Source of the DNA: Laburnicola sp. R22_1
Taxonomy: Eukaryota > Ascomycota > Dothideomycetes > Pleosporales > Didymosphaeriaceae
DNA: 64,000 bases
Direction of reading: 5' to 3'
Assembly: GCA_014281115.1 (NCBI GenBank)
Contig: JACONQ010000013.1
Location: 434,001-498,000, forward strand
This document shows, one piece after another, positions 1 to 9,586 of this stretch. The notes beneath the pieces are model-generated. The model was not told the origin of the DNA, did not search any database, and was given only the letters and a program-made list of their open reading frames with translations. The translations under genes were made by a program, and so were the position numbers. Positions within the stretch are counted from its first letter, which is position 1. Each line of letters starts with the position of its first letter.

Positions 1-1588
1 CTGCCTCCTGCTCTTGGAGTAGCTTAGCAGCAGCTTGAAGCTCCTTCCTGTTAGCCTTTGCAAGCTGCCTGTTATGCTCTTCCCTCTGCTTCACTGTCTC
101 TTGTGCACGTGCCTCCCTGATCTTGCGCGGAGACTAGAAGACGGCACCACTGTGGTACTCCTGGCGCTGCTGCAAGTTAAGAGGTTTGCCGCGCTTCTTG
201 TGCTTCTTCTTAGCAGTGAGAGCCTCTCTTAGGCTATTGTTCTTATGGTGTAGCAGTTCGTTTTGTACTTGGAGTCCGTGGAGCGTTTGGGAGAGCGACT
301 TTGACTCTTCTGTGGTAGTATCCTTCACTGCAGAGCGTACGAGACGCTCTATCTGACGCCAGTTGCTCTCCTTAAGCGCTGAGGGGCCTGCTTCGCCTTC
401 ATCTTGCTTCCTAGAGCTCTCTCTCTTAAAGCGTTTGAGTATAACCTCTAGGTCCATAGGCCATATACCAGTAGCTTTAAAGGACTTAAGGATAGTCTCT
501 GTCTTAAATGAGGACTCCCACGCTCTCCAGAACAGTGGGAAAAAGTCCCCCTTCTTGACTGGTACTAGCCCTTGGCTCCTCTGGAGGTGGGTGGAGAGCT
601 CCTTAGAGTAGGCGGTGGAGAGAGGTTTAAACATGACGACGTCGAGAGGTTGAAGCGTATAGGTAGAGTGAGGGGGAAATACGGCTAGGAGTATGCGATA
701 GGATTCGCAGTAGTCAATAAACTCCTTCGTGAGGTGACTGCCATGGCCGTCAAGTATAAGGAGACGCCAGTCTCTCCCACGACGCGCTTTCTGCTTCGTG
801 CAGCGATCAAATACCTGCTCTAGCCACGCTAAACCGATGTCGTTATTCGTCCATCCAGATGGAGATGAAGCTACAAAGACGTTGTGCTGCCTAGCTTTAA
901 TGGCGTCCACCCAAGCTGCCTGCAGTGAGCTGTTTGCCGACTGATAGATGAGACCTGGCGGTAGAGCCTCCCTATCAGCGCAGACAGCTGCTAAGAGGGT
1001 GATCTATTCACGAGAGCCATTTTGGAGTGCCGCCTGCACCTCTTTTCGCTCCTACATCCGACGGCTGAACACTTGTTTTAAGCGTCCTGTTATACCTATT
1101 ATAAAGCCCTTCTTGTCTATATTGTAGGAATGGCGCGGCTGTATGTTGTACTGCTTTATCTTCTGATGTAGCAAGTTAAAGTATAGCTTATACTTAACGT
1201 TTGAATTAGCGTTGTGGCGGAGAGAGTCAATTCCAGATGTCCATTTGGAGATGAGATGGTGGCTGTGTTGGTCAAGAAAGCGGGTAACCCAAGCGTCGCT
1301 CATGGGCTCTGTGGCTGTTAAGGATGCGAAATTTTGTATTATCTCTCTTGTAGGAGGCAGCCCTCTCTTTGTAAGGTCTTTAATATAGCTCACAAGCCCT
1401 AACTCTTGTTGTGGGCTGAGTACTTGTTGATCGCGATGCTTAGCTTCCCGTGGGCGCTGACAGCCTTGGTGTCTTCGGCGCAGCGTACTGTGCGGTACAC
1501 CAAACTGGCGAGCAATTTTCCGGTATATAAGTTGTTCTCCTGGTTTAAGCGATTCGATTGCTGCGAGCGCATCGTCAATTGGTGCCAT
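1..1588 (-). pseudogene. pogo-type transposase, copy A, three nonsense codons
   Basis: The ATG at 1588 opens a protein with an N-terminal helix-turn-helix (motif FGVPHSTLRRRH), a CENP-B/Tc5-like second DNA-binding domain (WVTRFLDQH), and the DDE_1 catalytic core. Core motifs include YNIDKKGF (an Asp block), GWTNNDIGLAWLEQVF, LLILDGHGSH (second Asp) and PPHSTYTLQPLDV (third acidic region). The reading frame is continuous across the copy and broken only by TAG codons at 1052-1054, 1004-1006 and 134-136. Each replaces a Trp that sister copies keep. All three fit a C-to-T change at CpA on the + strand. The Lys/Glu-rich coiled tail continues past the window edge. It is non-functional as written. 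Confidence 0.85.
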
Positions 1589-1636
1589 GGTGGTGGAGTT
1601 ATGACGCGTTGAAGTTTGGAGCTTGTCTGGTGTTTT

Positions 1637-1686
1637 GGTGTTCCTGGGTCGTTACGCGACGTGGGTCGTTACGCGCACGGGCACGG
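1637..1686. repeat. terminal inverted repeat of pogo copy A
   Basis: A 50-bp terminal repeat. Read from the tip inward it has the tip CCGTGCCCGTGC, then the motif GCGTAACGACCCA twice at a 17-bp period, then AACACC. Its partner is outside the window. Confidence 0.8.
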
Positions 1687-1696
1687 TATAGGCGTA

Positions 1697-1747
1697 ACGT
1701 GTCTGTGCGCGTGCCGAGCCACTTCGCGTGACGAGCCACCCAACACC
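1697..1747. repeat. left terminal inverted repeat of pogo copy B
   Basis: Tip ACGTGTCTGTGC, then GCGTGCCGAGCCAC-type motifs twice at 17-bp spacing (the second copy reads GCGTGACGAGCCAC), then AACACC. It pairs with 6866-6916 with one mismatch. Confidence 0.9.
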
Positions 1748-1849
1748 ATAACAGCTTATGCAAAAATGAAGCTATAGAGCCACCTATAATTAATATTATT
1801 ACAGGATTTTATAGAGGGGCACTAAATAGATCCTTGCGATTAATTTGCA

Positions 1850-3085
1850 CTATTTATATCTGTCTAGAAGCTTGACGTTGCGGCCGCGACGTGTAGAGAC
1901 AGTTGGGGCAGCAGATGCGCCCTCTGAGGACTCCTTAACATCTAAAGCATTAATAACACGTTTCTGATGTTTTCTGCTCTGTAGAGATGGCTAAGAGGCC
2001 TTCCTCTTACCCTTTTTAGATAACTGTAGAGCTTTTTTTGCGTCGCGGGCAGACTTCTAGGCAGCGCGCTAAGCTGCCTTTTTAGCTCTCTCCTTCTCTC
2101 TTACCTCCTTCGCTGCCTCTCGCGCAGCACGCTTTTCCTGCTGGATTTTCTCCTTGTATAGTCTAGCTGCCTTCTTTAGCTCTGCTGTCTCTGCTTTTTG
2201 AAGCTGCTGCTCCTTATCCTCCTGCTCCTTAATAGATTGACGGACACGTGCCTCTCTCACCTTCCTAGGTAACTAGAACACTGACCCACTATGATACTCC
2301 TTGCGCTGTTAGAGATCTAGAGCTTTGCCCTTCTTCTTACGCTTCTGCTTTGTAGACAGTGCCTCCCTAAGCCTATTAATATTGTGGTGGAGTAGCTCAT
2401 TTTGAACAGATAGATAGTGGAGCGATTAACGAAGCTTCTGCGTATCCTTACTACTCTGATCCTTAACTGCAGAGCGTACGAGCCTATCCACCTTTCTCCA
2501 ATCATGATCGCTTAGTAGGGATGAGGAGCTTTCTCTTGATTCTTGAGATCTAGTGAATCTATCGAGGATTGGATCAGGATTAGGTGGTGATATGCCTGTT
2601 GCTCTAAAAGAGCTAAGGATTGTTAATTTCTTGAAGGAGGCCTGCTATGCCTTCTAGAATAGTGGGAAGAAATTGCCTTTCTTAATAGAAACTAGGCCTT
2701 GGCCTGCGTTGAGGTATTTCAAGAGCTCGGCTGAGTAGGCAGTTGATAGAGGCTTGAACATTGCAACGTTAAGTGGCTGAAGCGTATAAGTTGAATAAGG
2801 AGGCAGGATAGCAAGCAGGATCCTATGCTTATCACAGTAGTCAATAAAATCCATTGTAATGTGGGATCTATGGCCGTCTAGGATTAGGAGCTGATATGCT
2901 TGTCGAGTCTTCTCTTTTGTACAGCGATCGAATACCTGTTCAAGCTAGGCAAGACTAATATCGTTGTTCGTCCAGCCAGAGGGTGATGAGGTGATAAAGA
3001 CTTCATGTTCTCCTGCCTTGATGTCTTCTACCCAGGCTGATTAGATGCCTTTGTTGGCAGCCTTATAGATTAGGCTAGGAGGCAG
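1850..3085 (-). pseudogene. pogo-type transposase, copy B, C-terminal half
   Basis: This is the continuation of the transposase that starts at 6817, beyond the hAT insertion. It holds the DDE core (LLILDGHRSH region; PPYSTYTLQPLNV) and the basic coiled-coil tail (MREARVRQSIKEQEDKEQQ), ending at TAG 1850-1852. Nonsense codons replace conserved Trp at 2654-2656 and 2645-2647 (both Trp of the FW..AW motif) and at 2273-2275. All are TGG to TAG, equivalent to CCA to CTA on the + strand. This copy is the most damaged of the five. Confidence 0.8.
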
Positions 3086-3099
3086 CAGAGTTGCTAACA
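3086..3099. repeat. hAT left terminal inverted repeat
   Basis: A 14-bp perfect inverted repeat with 6172-6185, starting CAGAG as in other hAT elements. Confidence 0.9.
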
Positions 3100-3441
3100 A
3101 TCAATCAGGTAGCAGTTAGTCCGCTCGGTTTACTGCCAAGCGTCAATTCAATCAGTCAACCATTGGCTCATACAAATTAGTAGGCAAATAAGGTGCCGGC
3201 CTTGAGCCCTGATTGATCAAACTGACCAACCTGGTGATTTGTGCCCCCGCAGAGGGTTCCTGGAGTAGTTTTTGAAGCTGGAAATATCATCAAATATCGA
3301 TATTTTGGCGAATATTTGGTGTTTTAGCTTGCCGATTATTTCCTAATCGGGTAATCAGCCGTACACCTGAAATCTCCGTCGGTGCTCCCAGACCTTGCAC
3401 CTACCCACATACTCGTCAATATCCATCAGTATACCCGTTAG

Positions 3442-6005
3442 ATGAGCTCAAATCGACGCGGCCGGGGCTCAAAAAGACGGCAGGGGCAACAGGAGGCGCC
3501 TAGTACACCAGCTACCTCGCTCACTGCTAAATCTCTGTCTAACGTCGCCAAAGATTCCCAGTCGACCCAGGACAACCAGTCCTTCGAGGTAGAGCTTAGA
3601 GATCGGGCGGCGGAGTCACATAACGCCTATACAGATATTTCCATTGCTGTCGCACCTACTGCGCCCACTGCACCCACTGCGCCCTCCGCCCAAGCCCCCG
3701 AGGCTGTCGATACTGAGTACGATGCTGGGTACGAGGATAACTTTGATGGGATCGACTGGACGCGTCTGGGGCCGTACATGAAGCCTTTGCGGACGCAGAG
3801 GAGTAAGAAGTCGCTGATATACAACTACGGCTATCGAGTAGCTCTGCGCAAGTGCCCAACGCGTATTTTCTTTGTCTGTCAGTACTGCCACGTTCACAGG
3901 AGTATTGGGTTTGCAAGTAGGGGTATATACGACGTAACAAGCTTAACGTCGTCAGCTTGGTCTCACCTTGAGACGCTCCGTACAGGACACGCGATAACTC
4001 GCCCTGGGCGCGAGTCTGTCGGGCTGGAGGCTGGCCAGCGTACTCTCCGTGGGTTGACAGGCGCCGGGATGGAGGTGTCGCAGGACGTTGCGAACGCGCT
4101 GGGTAACTTTAATATACAGCGTTTTCGACTGGCGGCAGTTAGCTGGCTTGTTGAGAACAACCATCCTCTTAGCGAGTTTGAATTGCCAACCTTTCGAGCC
4201 TTCCTCCGGGTTGCCAACCCTGAGGCAGAAATGGCGATATGGAAGAACCACCAGAGCGTCTCGGCGTATATACTGCGCCTCTACGATTACCTGGCGCCGT
4301 TAGTTCAACGCGAGCTGTCTCACGCGCTGGGCAAGGTCCACTTTAGTTTTGACGGCTGGTCTGTTAAAGGTGGCAAGAAGGCCTTTATGGGGATTGTCTG
4401 CCATTACGTCAACGCCTAAGGACGGATCTGCGACCTGCCTCTCGCCCTGCCCCAGCTGGCTGGCGCCCATATAGGAAAAAGGATGGCGGAGGTTGTCAAA
4501 CAGACGCTGACAAAGTTCGGCATTGACGCGTCCTTAGTGGGCTACTTTGTTCTTGATAATGCCGCCAATAACGATACTACTGTTGACTGCCTAGCCTAAG
4601 AGTTTAATTTCAACGCGGTCGAACGCCGTCTGCGCTGCTCACCCCACTCGCTCAACTTGACGGGTCAGATGGTGATATTTGGGGTTGACAAGGACGTTTT
4701 TGATAACGACGACAATTAGACGGCGGAGGAGGAGAAGCTCATGCGTGAGTGGCGTCAGAAGGGCCTATTGGGGGTGCTCGTCGACGTCCTCCACTCAATA
4801 CGTACTCCCCAGCAGTACGACTTGTTCAACCAGCTTCAGCGCACTATTCTTGAGTCTGAACGCGCAGAGGGTAACAGGAAACCCGTTAAGCTTCTAGAGC
4901 CTGTCAAGCCCGTTGTTACAAGGTGGAACTCCTTTTGCGACACCTTTGAGAGGGCTATAATACTCCACTCCACTATCAACGCGTATATGGAGTGGCATAT
5001 TATAAAAACGCGCTCCGACTACGCAACGCGTTGAGGGCGTCAGACAGAGACGCCAGCCGACGTACCTGAATGGATGAGGTCCTCCGGGCTCACCTCTGGA
5101 GACTGGCAAGTAATTACCCAGTACGTACATGTCCTCCAGCCGTTGAAGAAGGCCACCAAGAGACTTGAAGGGCGCGGCTTCTCTGGACGTTTTGGGGCCA
5201 TCTATGAGGTATACCCAACCTTTGAGTATCTCCTCAATCACTTTGAAGCTCTGGCGACCCAGTGGGCCGACGTTGATTTTGATAAGGACGACGCTCCCGA
5301 GGACCATATAATAATCAACGTCCGGCTGGCGCACAAGAAACTTGCAAAGTACTACGCTAAGCTTGAAGACTCACCTGCCTATTTTACGGCAACATCTCTC
5401 CACCCTTATTACAAGCACTATTTTGTCAACGCCTGGGGTGAGGAGAACCCGACGTGGCTCGCCAAGGGCAAGGCTCAGTTCAAGGAGCTCTGGGATACGT
5501 ACAAGGCCAAGAATACGGGTGCTGTCAACTCTCCCCGCGCAAGAGAGCAAAGGTATCAAATATCGACGCGTTTACAGAAGGTCTCACAAAGCCCGTACGC
5601 CTCAGCGCCAGCCCAGCTGTTAACTGTTCAGATGAGTACGAGCGGTGGTATACTGACGAACCTTACCTCCCGATTGATCACCCGCTTGCCCAGGACCCGA
5701 TTACTTACTGGCTGGGCATGCGAGACGGCTACCCGGACCTGTCAAAGCTCGCGATAGACATGCTATCGATCCCAGCGTCCTCTTGTTACTGTGAGAGAGT
5801 CTTCTCAGAGACAGGCGACATGATGGAACCCAAAAGGCGTAAACAAGGTCCCCAGCTAGTCTCCGCAACTCAGTGCGTACGATCTTGGATAAAAGCTGGG
5901 TTTACGGACGTCAACCGTACTCTAGCTAACAGTACAGATCTCTCTGAGCAGGTGCTAGAGGAGAGGTATCATTTGGGGTCTTGGGCCCCGGAGGCTTATA
6001 TATAA
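3442..6005 (+). pseudogene. hAT transposase, broken by nonsense codons and a frameshift
   Basis: The ATG at 3442 opens a Ser/Gln-rich leader. A BED-type zinc-finger region (VCQYCHVH ... HLETLRTGH) lies near residues 145-185. The RNase H-like catalytic region follows (FSFDGWSVKG, FVLDNAANND, RCSPHSLNL). The C-terminal hAT dimerisation domain ends the protein (YWLGMRDGYPDLSKLAIDML, SIPASSCYCERVFSETGD). Four in-frame stops occur at 4417-4419, 4597-4599, 4717-4719 and 5032-5034. Each is explainable by one C-to-T change on the + strand. A frameshift between about 5500 and 5540 moves the last part into another frame that ends at 6005. No Trp codon is lost. The element is a non-autonomous relic. Confidence 0.9.
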
Positions 6006-6171
6006 GGTCAACACCATAGATGCCCCACTTTTTTTTATACAATATCATCAATCAGGCCAATCACCAGGTCAGTTTGGCCCCCCAACGTACACCAGTTCGA
6101 TCAGGTCAACTCCAGGGACCCCCCCCTTACAGGTCAACCCAGGTAAGACCCGCGAGACTGACTTACCTGAC

Positions 6172-6185
6172 TGTTAGCAACTCTG
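6172..6185. repeat. hAT right terminal inverted repeat
   Basis: Reverse complement of 3086-3099, followed directly by the second GGAGGCAG target duplication. Confidence 0.9.
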
Positions 6186-6817
6186 GGAGGCAGAGCAGAT
6201 CCATCGGCGCATATACATGCTAGGAGCGTGATCCACGCGCGGTTTCCATCCTGGAGTGATGCCCTAACCTCCTTCTTCTCCCACATTTGTCGGCTGAATA
6301 TTCTCTTTAATCTGCCAACAACACCGATCATAAAGCCTTTCTCATCCATATTGTAGGTATGACGAGGATCTATTTGATATTGATTGATCTTGTCATGTAG
6401 GAGCTGAAAGTAGAGGCGATATTTATCCCCTGAATCAGCTTTGTGGCGATTGCTGTCCATGCCAACTGTCTATTGCGAGATAAGATGAATGCTGTGTCGG
6501 TTGATAAAGCGGGTAACCCAGCTCTCGCTGACTGCCTCCTTGGCTACTGTAGAGGCGAAATTTCGTACCATCTCCCTAGTAGGTGGTATATGTCTCTCTG
6601 TGAGTCCTTTAATATATTTTACAAGCTCCTGCTCTTGCTGTGGGTTGAGTTTCTGCTGGTTGATGTTCTTGGCTTCATTTGGTGCCTGAACGCGCTTGTG
6701 TCTTCGGGATAACGTAGTTCGATCTACACCGTAGGTGGCAGCAATATTTCTGTACGAAAATGATTCTCCTGGATTTAAAGATTCAATAGCTGCAATCGCA
6801 TCCTCGATTGCCCCCAT
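6186..6817 (-). pseudogene. pogo-type transposase, copy B, N-terminal half
   Basis: The ATG at 6817 (MGAIEDAIAAIESLNPGE) lies just inside the right terminal repeat, as in the other copies. It is followed by the helix-turn-helix (YGVDRTTLSRRHKR), the CENP-B-like domain (WVTRFINRHSIHLISQ) and the start of the DDE core (YNMDEKGF). A Trp conserved in copy D is TAG at 6470-6472. The frame runs into the hAT boundary at 6185 and resumes at 3085. Confidence 0.85.
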
Positions 6818-6865
6818 ATTGGTGGAGTTATGACGCGTCAAGTTCAGGCGATTATTTAGCGTTTT

Positions 6866-6916
6866 GGTGTTGGGTGGCTCGGCACGCGAAGTGGCTCGGC
6901 ACGCGCACAGACACGT
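6866..6916. repeat. right terminal inverted repeat of pogo copy B
   Basis: Pairs with 1697-1747; the TA duplication follows at 6917-6918. Confidence 0.9.
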
Positions 6917-7281
6917 TAAGCTGTAAATCATCCAAACATTCCTTGACAGTGAGGGATCTGTAATGTTGCGGAGACCTAAATTGCACAACTGAGGATTTGT
7001 AACGCTATCCCTGGTCTCGAGACACACTAAACAAGAGGGATAGAATATTCTAGTACTATACAGCATAATGGGTTTGAGGCGCCTTGGTGGGGGTAATCGC
7101 GGAGCTATGAGGTAGCGAATATGTCCGGATGCATACCATATTACACACCAGAGCCGGGGGGGACTACAAAGGGTCCAGTTGATGTCTACTACATATATCG
7201 GACCACCCGCTCTCATCTGTTGCTTTCAACTGCATCTTTACATCCACAACCTGAGCTTTCTCTCCTTGTACACCTCGTATC
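6917..7281. other. intergenic, promoter side of the aldo/keto reductase gene
   Basis: No gene recognised. It contains the 5' leader of the downstream reductase gene, with a pyrimidine-rich stretch in the last 100 bp before the ATG. Confidence 0.5.
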
Positions 7282-8301
7282 ATGTCTCTCCCTACGGCTC
7301 CCCTAGGCAAGAATGGGCCCCAAGTCAACCGCCTTGGCTTCGGCTTGATGGGCCTTTCGACACGCTACGGCAAGCCAAAGCCTGATTCAGGACGACTCGC
7401 CCTCCTCGATGCCGCCTACGACATGGGCGAGCGCTTTTGGGACACGACCGACATGTACGGCGACAACGAGGACCTGTTGGGCAAGTGGTTCAAGGCCAAC
7501 CCCAAGAAACGCGAAAACATTTTCCTTGCAACCAAATTTGGCAACAGATTCCAACCTGATGGTTCATTCCAACTCGATTCGACGCCGGAGTATGCCAAGC
7601 AGGCGTGCGCGAAGAGTCTTCAGAGGCTGGGTCTGCCTAATGTGGACTTGTACTATGTCCATAGACTGGACAGGAAGACACCGATTGAGAAGACAGTACA
7701 GGCAATGGTGGAGCTGAAGAACGAGGGCAAAATCAAGTACCTTGGACTCTCAGAATGCTCGTCCGACTCGCTTCGCCGTGCGCACGCTGTTCACCCTATC
7801 ACTGCTGTCCAAGTCGAATATAATCCCTTCGCCTTGGAGATCGAGTCGAAGCAGGTTGACCTCCTGCGCACTGCCCGCGAGCTCGGCGTCGCTGTCGTAG
7901 CCTACTCTCCACTCGGTCGTGGAATGTTTACCGGGCAATACTCTTCCCCAGATGATTTTGAAGAAGGCGACCCCCGTAAGATGTTTCCACGTTTCTCGAA
8001 AGAGAACTTTCCCACGAACATGAAGCTTGTCGACCAATTGACTGAGATCGCGAAGAAGAAAAGTGTGGCGACAGGTCAATTGGTGCTTGCCTGGTTGCTA
8101 GCGCAAGGTAAAGACGTCTTCCCAATTCCCGGGACCCAACGGCTTGAGAGGTTAAAAGAGAATGTGGGCTCTTTGAATGTCCAGCTCAGCAAGGAGGAAG
8201 AGCAGGAGATCCGTAAAGCCGTGGAGGCTGCAGAGGCCAATGGCGAAAGATATCCTGCAGCTTTCATGGCCGGTTGTTATGCAGATACGCCGCCTTTGTG
8301 A
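7282..8301 (+). CDS. aldo/keto reductase (339 aa, intronless)
   Basis: An NADPH-dependent carbonyl reductase of the aldo/keto reductase superfamily, with a TIM-barrel fold and probably cytosolic. The classic catalytic tetrad is complete: Asp54 and Tyr59 in FWDTTDMYG, Lys85 in LATKFGN and His127 in DLYYVHRLD. The barrel strand GIKYLGLSE-like (KIKYLGLSECS), VEYNPF, VAYSPLGRGM and the cofactor-binding C-terminus (FPIPGTQRLERLKEN) follow in order. Length and order match the AKR13-like group (yeast pyridoxal-reductase or YakC-type enzymes). The substrate cannot be told from sequence. There is one exon from ATG to TGA. It stands alone next to transposon B, and its sequence looks undamaged. Confidence 0.93.
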   Translation: MSLPTAPLGKNGPQVNRLGFGLMGLSTRYGKPKPDSGRLALLDAAYDMGERFWDTTDMYGDNEDLLGKWFKANPKKRENIFLATKFGNRFQPDGSFQLDSTPEYAKQACAKSLQRLGLPNVDLYYVHRLDRKTPIEKTVQAMVELKNEGKIKYLGLSECSSDSLRRAHAVHPITAVQVEYNPFALEIESKQVDLLRTARELGVAVVAYSPLGRGMFTGQYSSPDDFEEGDPRKMFPRFSKENFPTNMKLVDQLTEIAKKKSVATGQLVLAWLLAQGKDVFPIPGTQRLERLKENVGSLNVQLSKEEEQEIRKAVEAAEANGERYPAAFMAGCYADTPPL

Positions 8302-8794
8302 GATAGTACATGGAGAATTATACCACACAGAACACAGTGAATATAATGAGTATCCACATGTGCATTGAAGATGCAGATTCGCGGATGCATGGCAATGAGA
8401 ACAAGCAATTGCGAACTACAGTGCATGTGTGCTAATTGAATGTAAAATAAAGCTCATGCGACGACAAATGTTGTGCTAAATATAATCTGATCAGTGTCGT
8501 AGTGGCTAAGGGGTGATTGGCCTTGAGTGACTGGTCAGTGTAATTCAATGTTAGTCACCCACGTCACCGCAAATCCAATCTTGCAATTTTGCACTTTTCG
8601 AAGTTGTTCATTGAAACCCTGCCACCTTAACATATCTCATGACGCCGTCATATATTCTCCAGTATGATATGCCAGCACTACAGACAGTCGAAGCTTGTCT
8701 GCCCAAGGATGGGAATATGCATGAATTCGTCCGCTGATCCGTTTTGAAAACCCCGATGAAGGCAAATGGCGAAGGAAATGAGAAGGGAAGGCGC
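8302..8794. other. convergent 3' flanks
   Basis: 3' flanks of the reductase (+) and the P1 gene (-). It is AT-rich without a supported gene. Confidence 0.5.
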
Positions 8795-9287
8795 TTAGTC
8801 GAAGAGACCGAAACCCATGTCCTCGTCGGACTCCTCCTTCTCTGCAGCACTGTCAGTTCCGCGCGAGCATAGTGTTTGTTCGATATGACGTACCCTCTTC
8901 TTTCTCCTCCTTCTTCTCTTCTGCTGCGGGCGCGTCACCAGCGGCAGCACCGCCGGCAGCACCGCCGGCAGGGGCAGCACCTCCGCCTGAGCCGACATTT
9001 AGGAGCAGGTCCTTCACGTCCTTGCCCTCGAGCGCCTGTTCCACGTCAGAACCGAACTATCACTCGGCCAAGTTCCCTCATGTGCGCACCTTGGCGAACA
9101 GCGATGTCCATATCGGCTCAACATCTTCGATCTTGGCGGCCTTGATGAGTGACTGGAGCTTGTCGGACTGCGAGTATTAGCATTCATCGCCCAGCTGCAT
9201 TTGCGCGGCAGCCCATACAGTGATATCGACACCGTCATCGGCGAGGATGAGGGCCGCATAGGAGGAGGCAAGCTCGGCGGTAGACAT
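8795..9287 (-). CDS. RPP1: 60S acidic ribosomal protein P1
   Basis: A component of the ribosomal stalk (P0-P1-P2) that recruits GTPase translation factors. There are four exons: 9219-9287, 9090-9167, 8894-9035 and 8795-8841, with introns of 51, 54 and 52 bp, all GT...AG. The joined product is 111 aa, as expected for P1. It has the helical N-terminus ([20 protein letters not shown]), [20 protein letters not shown], the Gly/Ala hinge, the acidic run and the invariant terminus [11 protein letters not shown]. This terminus is the conserved tail that binds elongation factors. The P1 rather than P2 assignment follows from the [15 protein letters not shown] start. Copy-number or expression control is not visible. 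Confidence 0.93.
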
Positions 9288-9586
9288 TGCAACTGTGGTC
9301 GAGTGTTGTCGTGAGTTGTGGATGTGCCGGTACGAGGTGTTGAAGTTGACGAGTGTTTTTGGCGCAGTTTGTGGGAGGCGTCGGCGAAGAGTAAGCGAGA
9401 CGCCGATGGTAAGGCACGTGATCTGCGGGGCGTCCAGGTATCCGGGCGGGGCGGATCAACGACGCTTCCTTCCCCTCAACTGGAGCTCTGTACGCGACTT
9501 TCCCGAACGGTCCGGTCCACAGCATCCGACCACCATACTTCTGCCCACCTACCCCCCACATTGCGCTCTCAACATCGGTAGCGACC

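Larger units (their letters stand above)
1..1686 (-). mobile_element. pogo/Fot1-type DNA transposon, copy A (5' part of window cuts it)
   Basis: This is the transposase-start side of a Tc1/mariner-superfamily (pogo/Fot1 branch) element; its other end lies outside the window. The visible terminal inverted repeat ends at 1686 and is followed by TA at 1687-1688, the target dinucleotide of this superfamily. The transposase gene runs inward on the minus strand. Copy B starts only 10 bp further on, so the two elements abut. Family assignment rests on the HTH/CENP-B-like N-terminus, the DDE-type core and the resemblance to copies B-E, whose ends are all visible. Confidence 0.85.
3086..6185 (+). mobile_element. 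hAT-superfamily DNA transposon inserted in pogo copy B
   Basis: The element starts CAGAGTTGCTAACA and ends with the reverse complement TGTTAGCAACTCTG. Both ends are flanked by the 8-bp duplication GGAGGCAG (3078-3085 and 6186-6193), the hallmark of hAT insertion. Length is 3,100 bp, with one decayed transposase gene on the + strand. It interrupts the DDE core of copy B, so it arrived after B. Confidence 0.93.
1697..6916 (-). mobile_element. pogo/Fot1-type DNA transposon, copy B, split by a hAT insertion
   Basis: Both ends are visible. The 51-bp inverted repeats at 1697-1747 and 6866-6916 differ at one position and are flanked by the TA duplication (1695-1696 and 6917-6918). Removing the 3,100-bp hAT element and its 8-bp duplication leaves about 2.1 kb, close to the 2,099 bp of copies D and E. 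The transposase is on the minus strand, in two pieces around the insertion. Confidence 0.9.
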
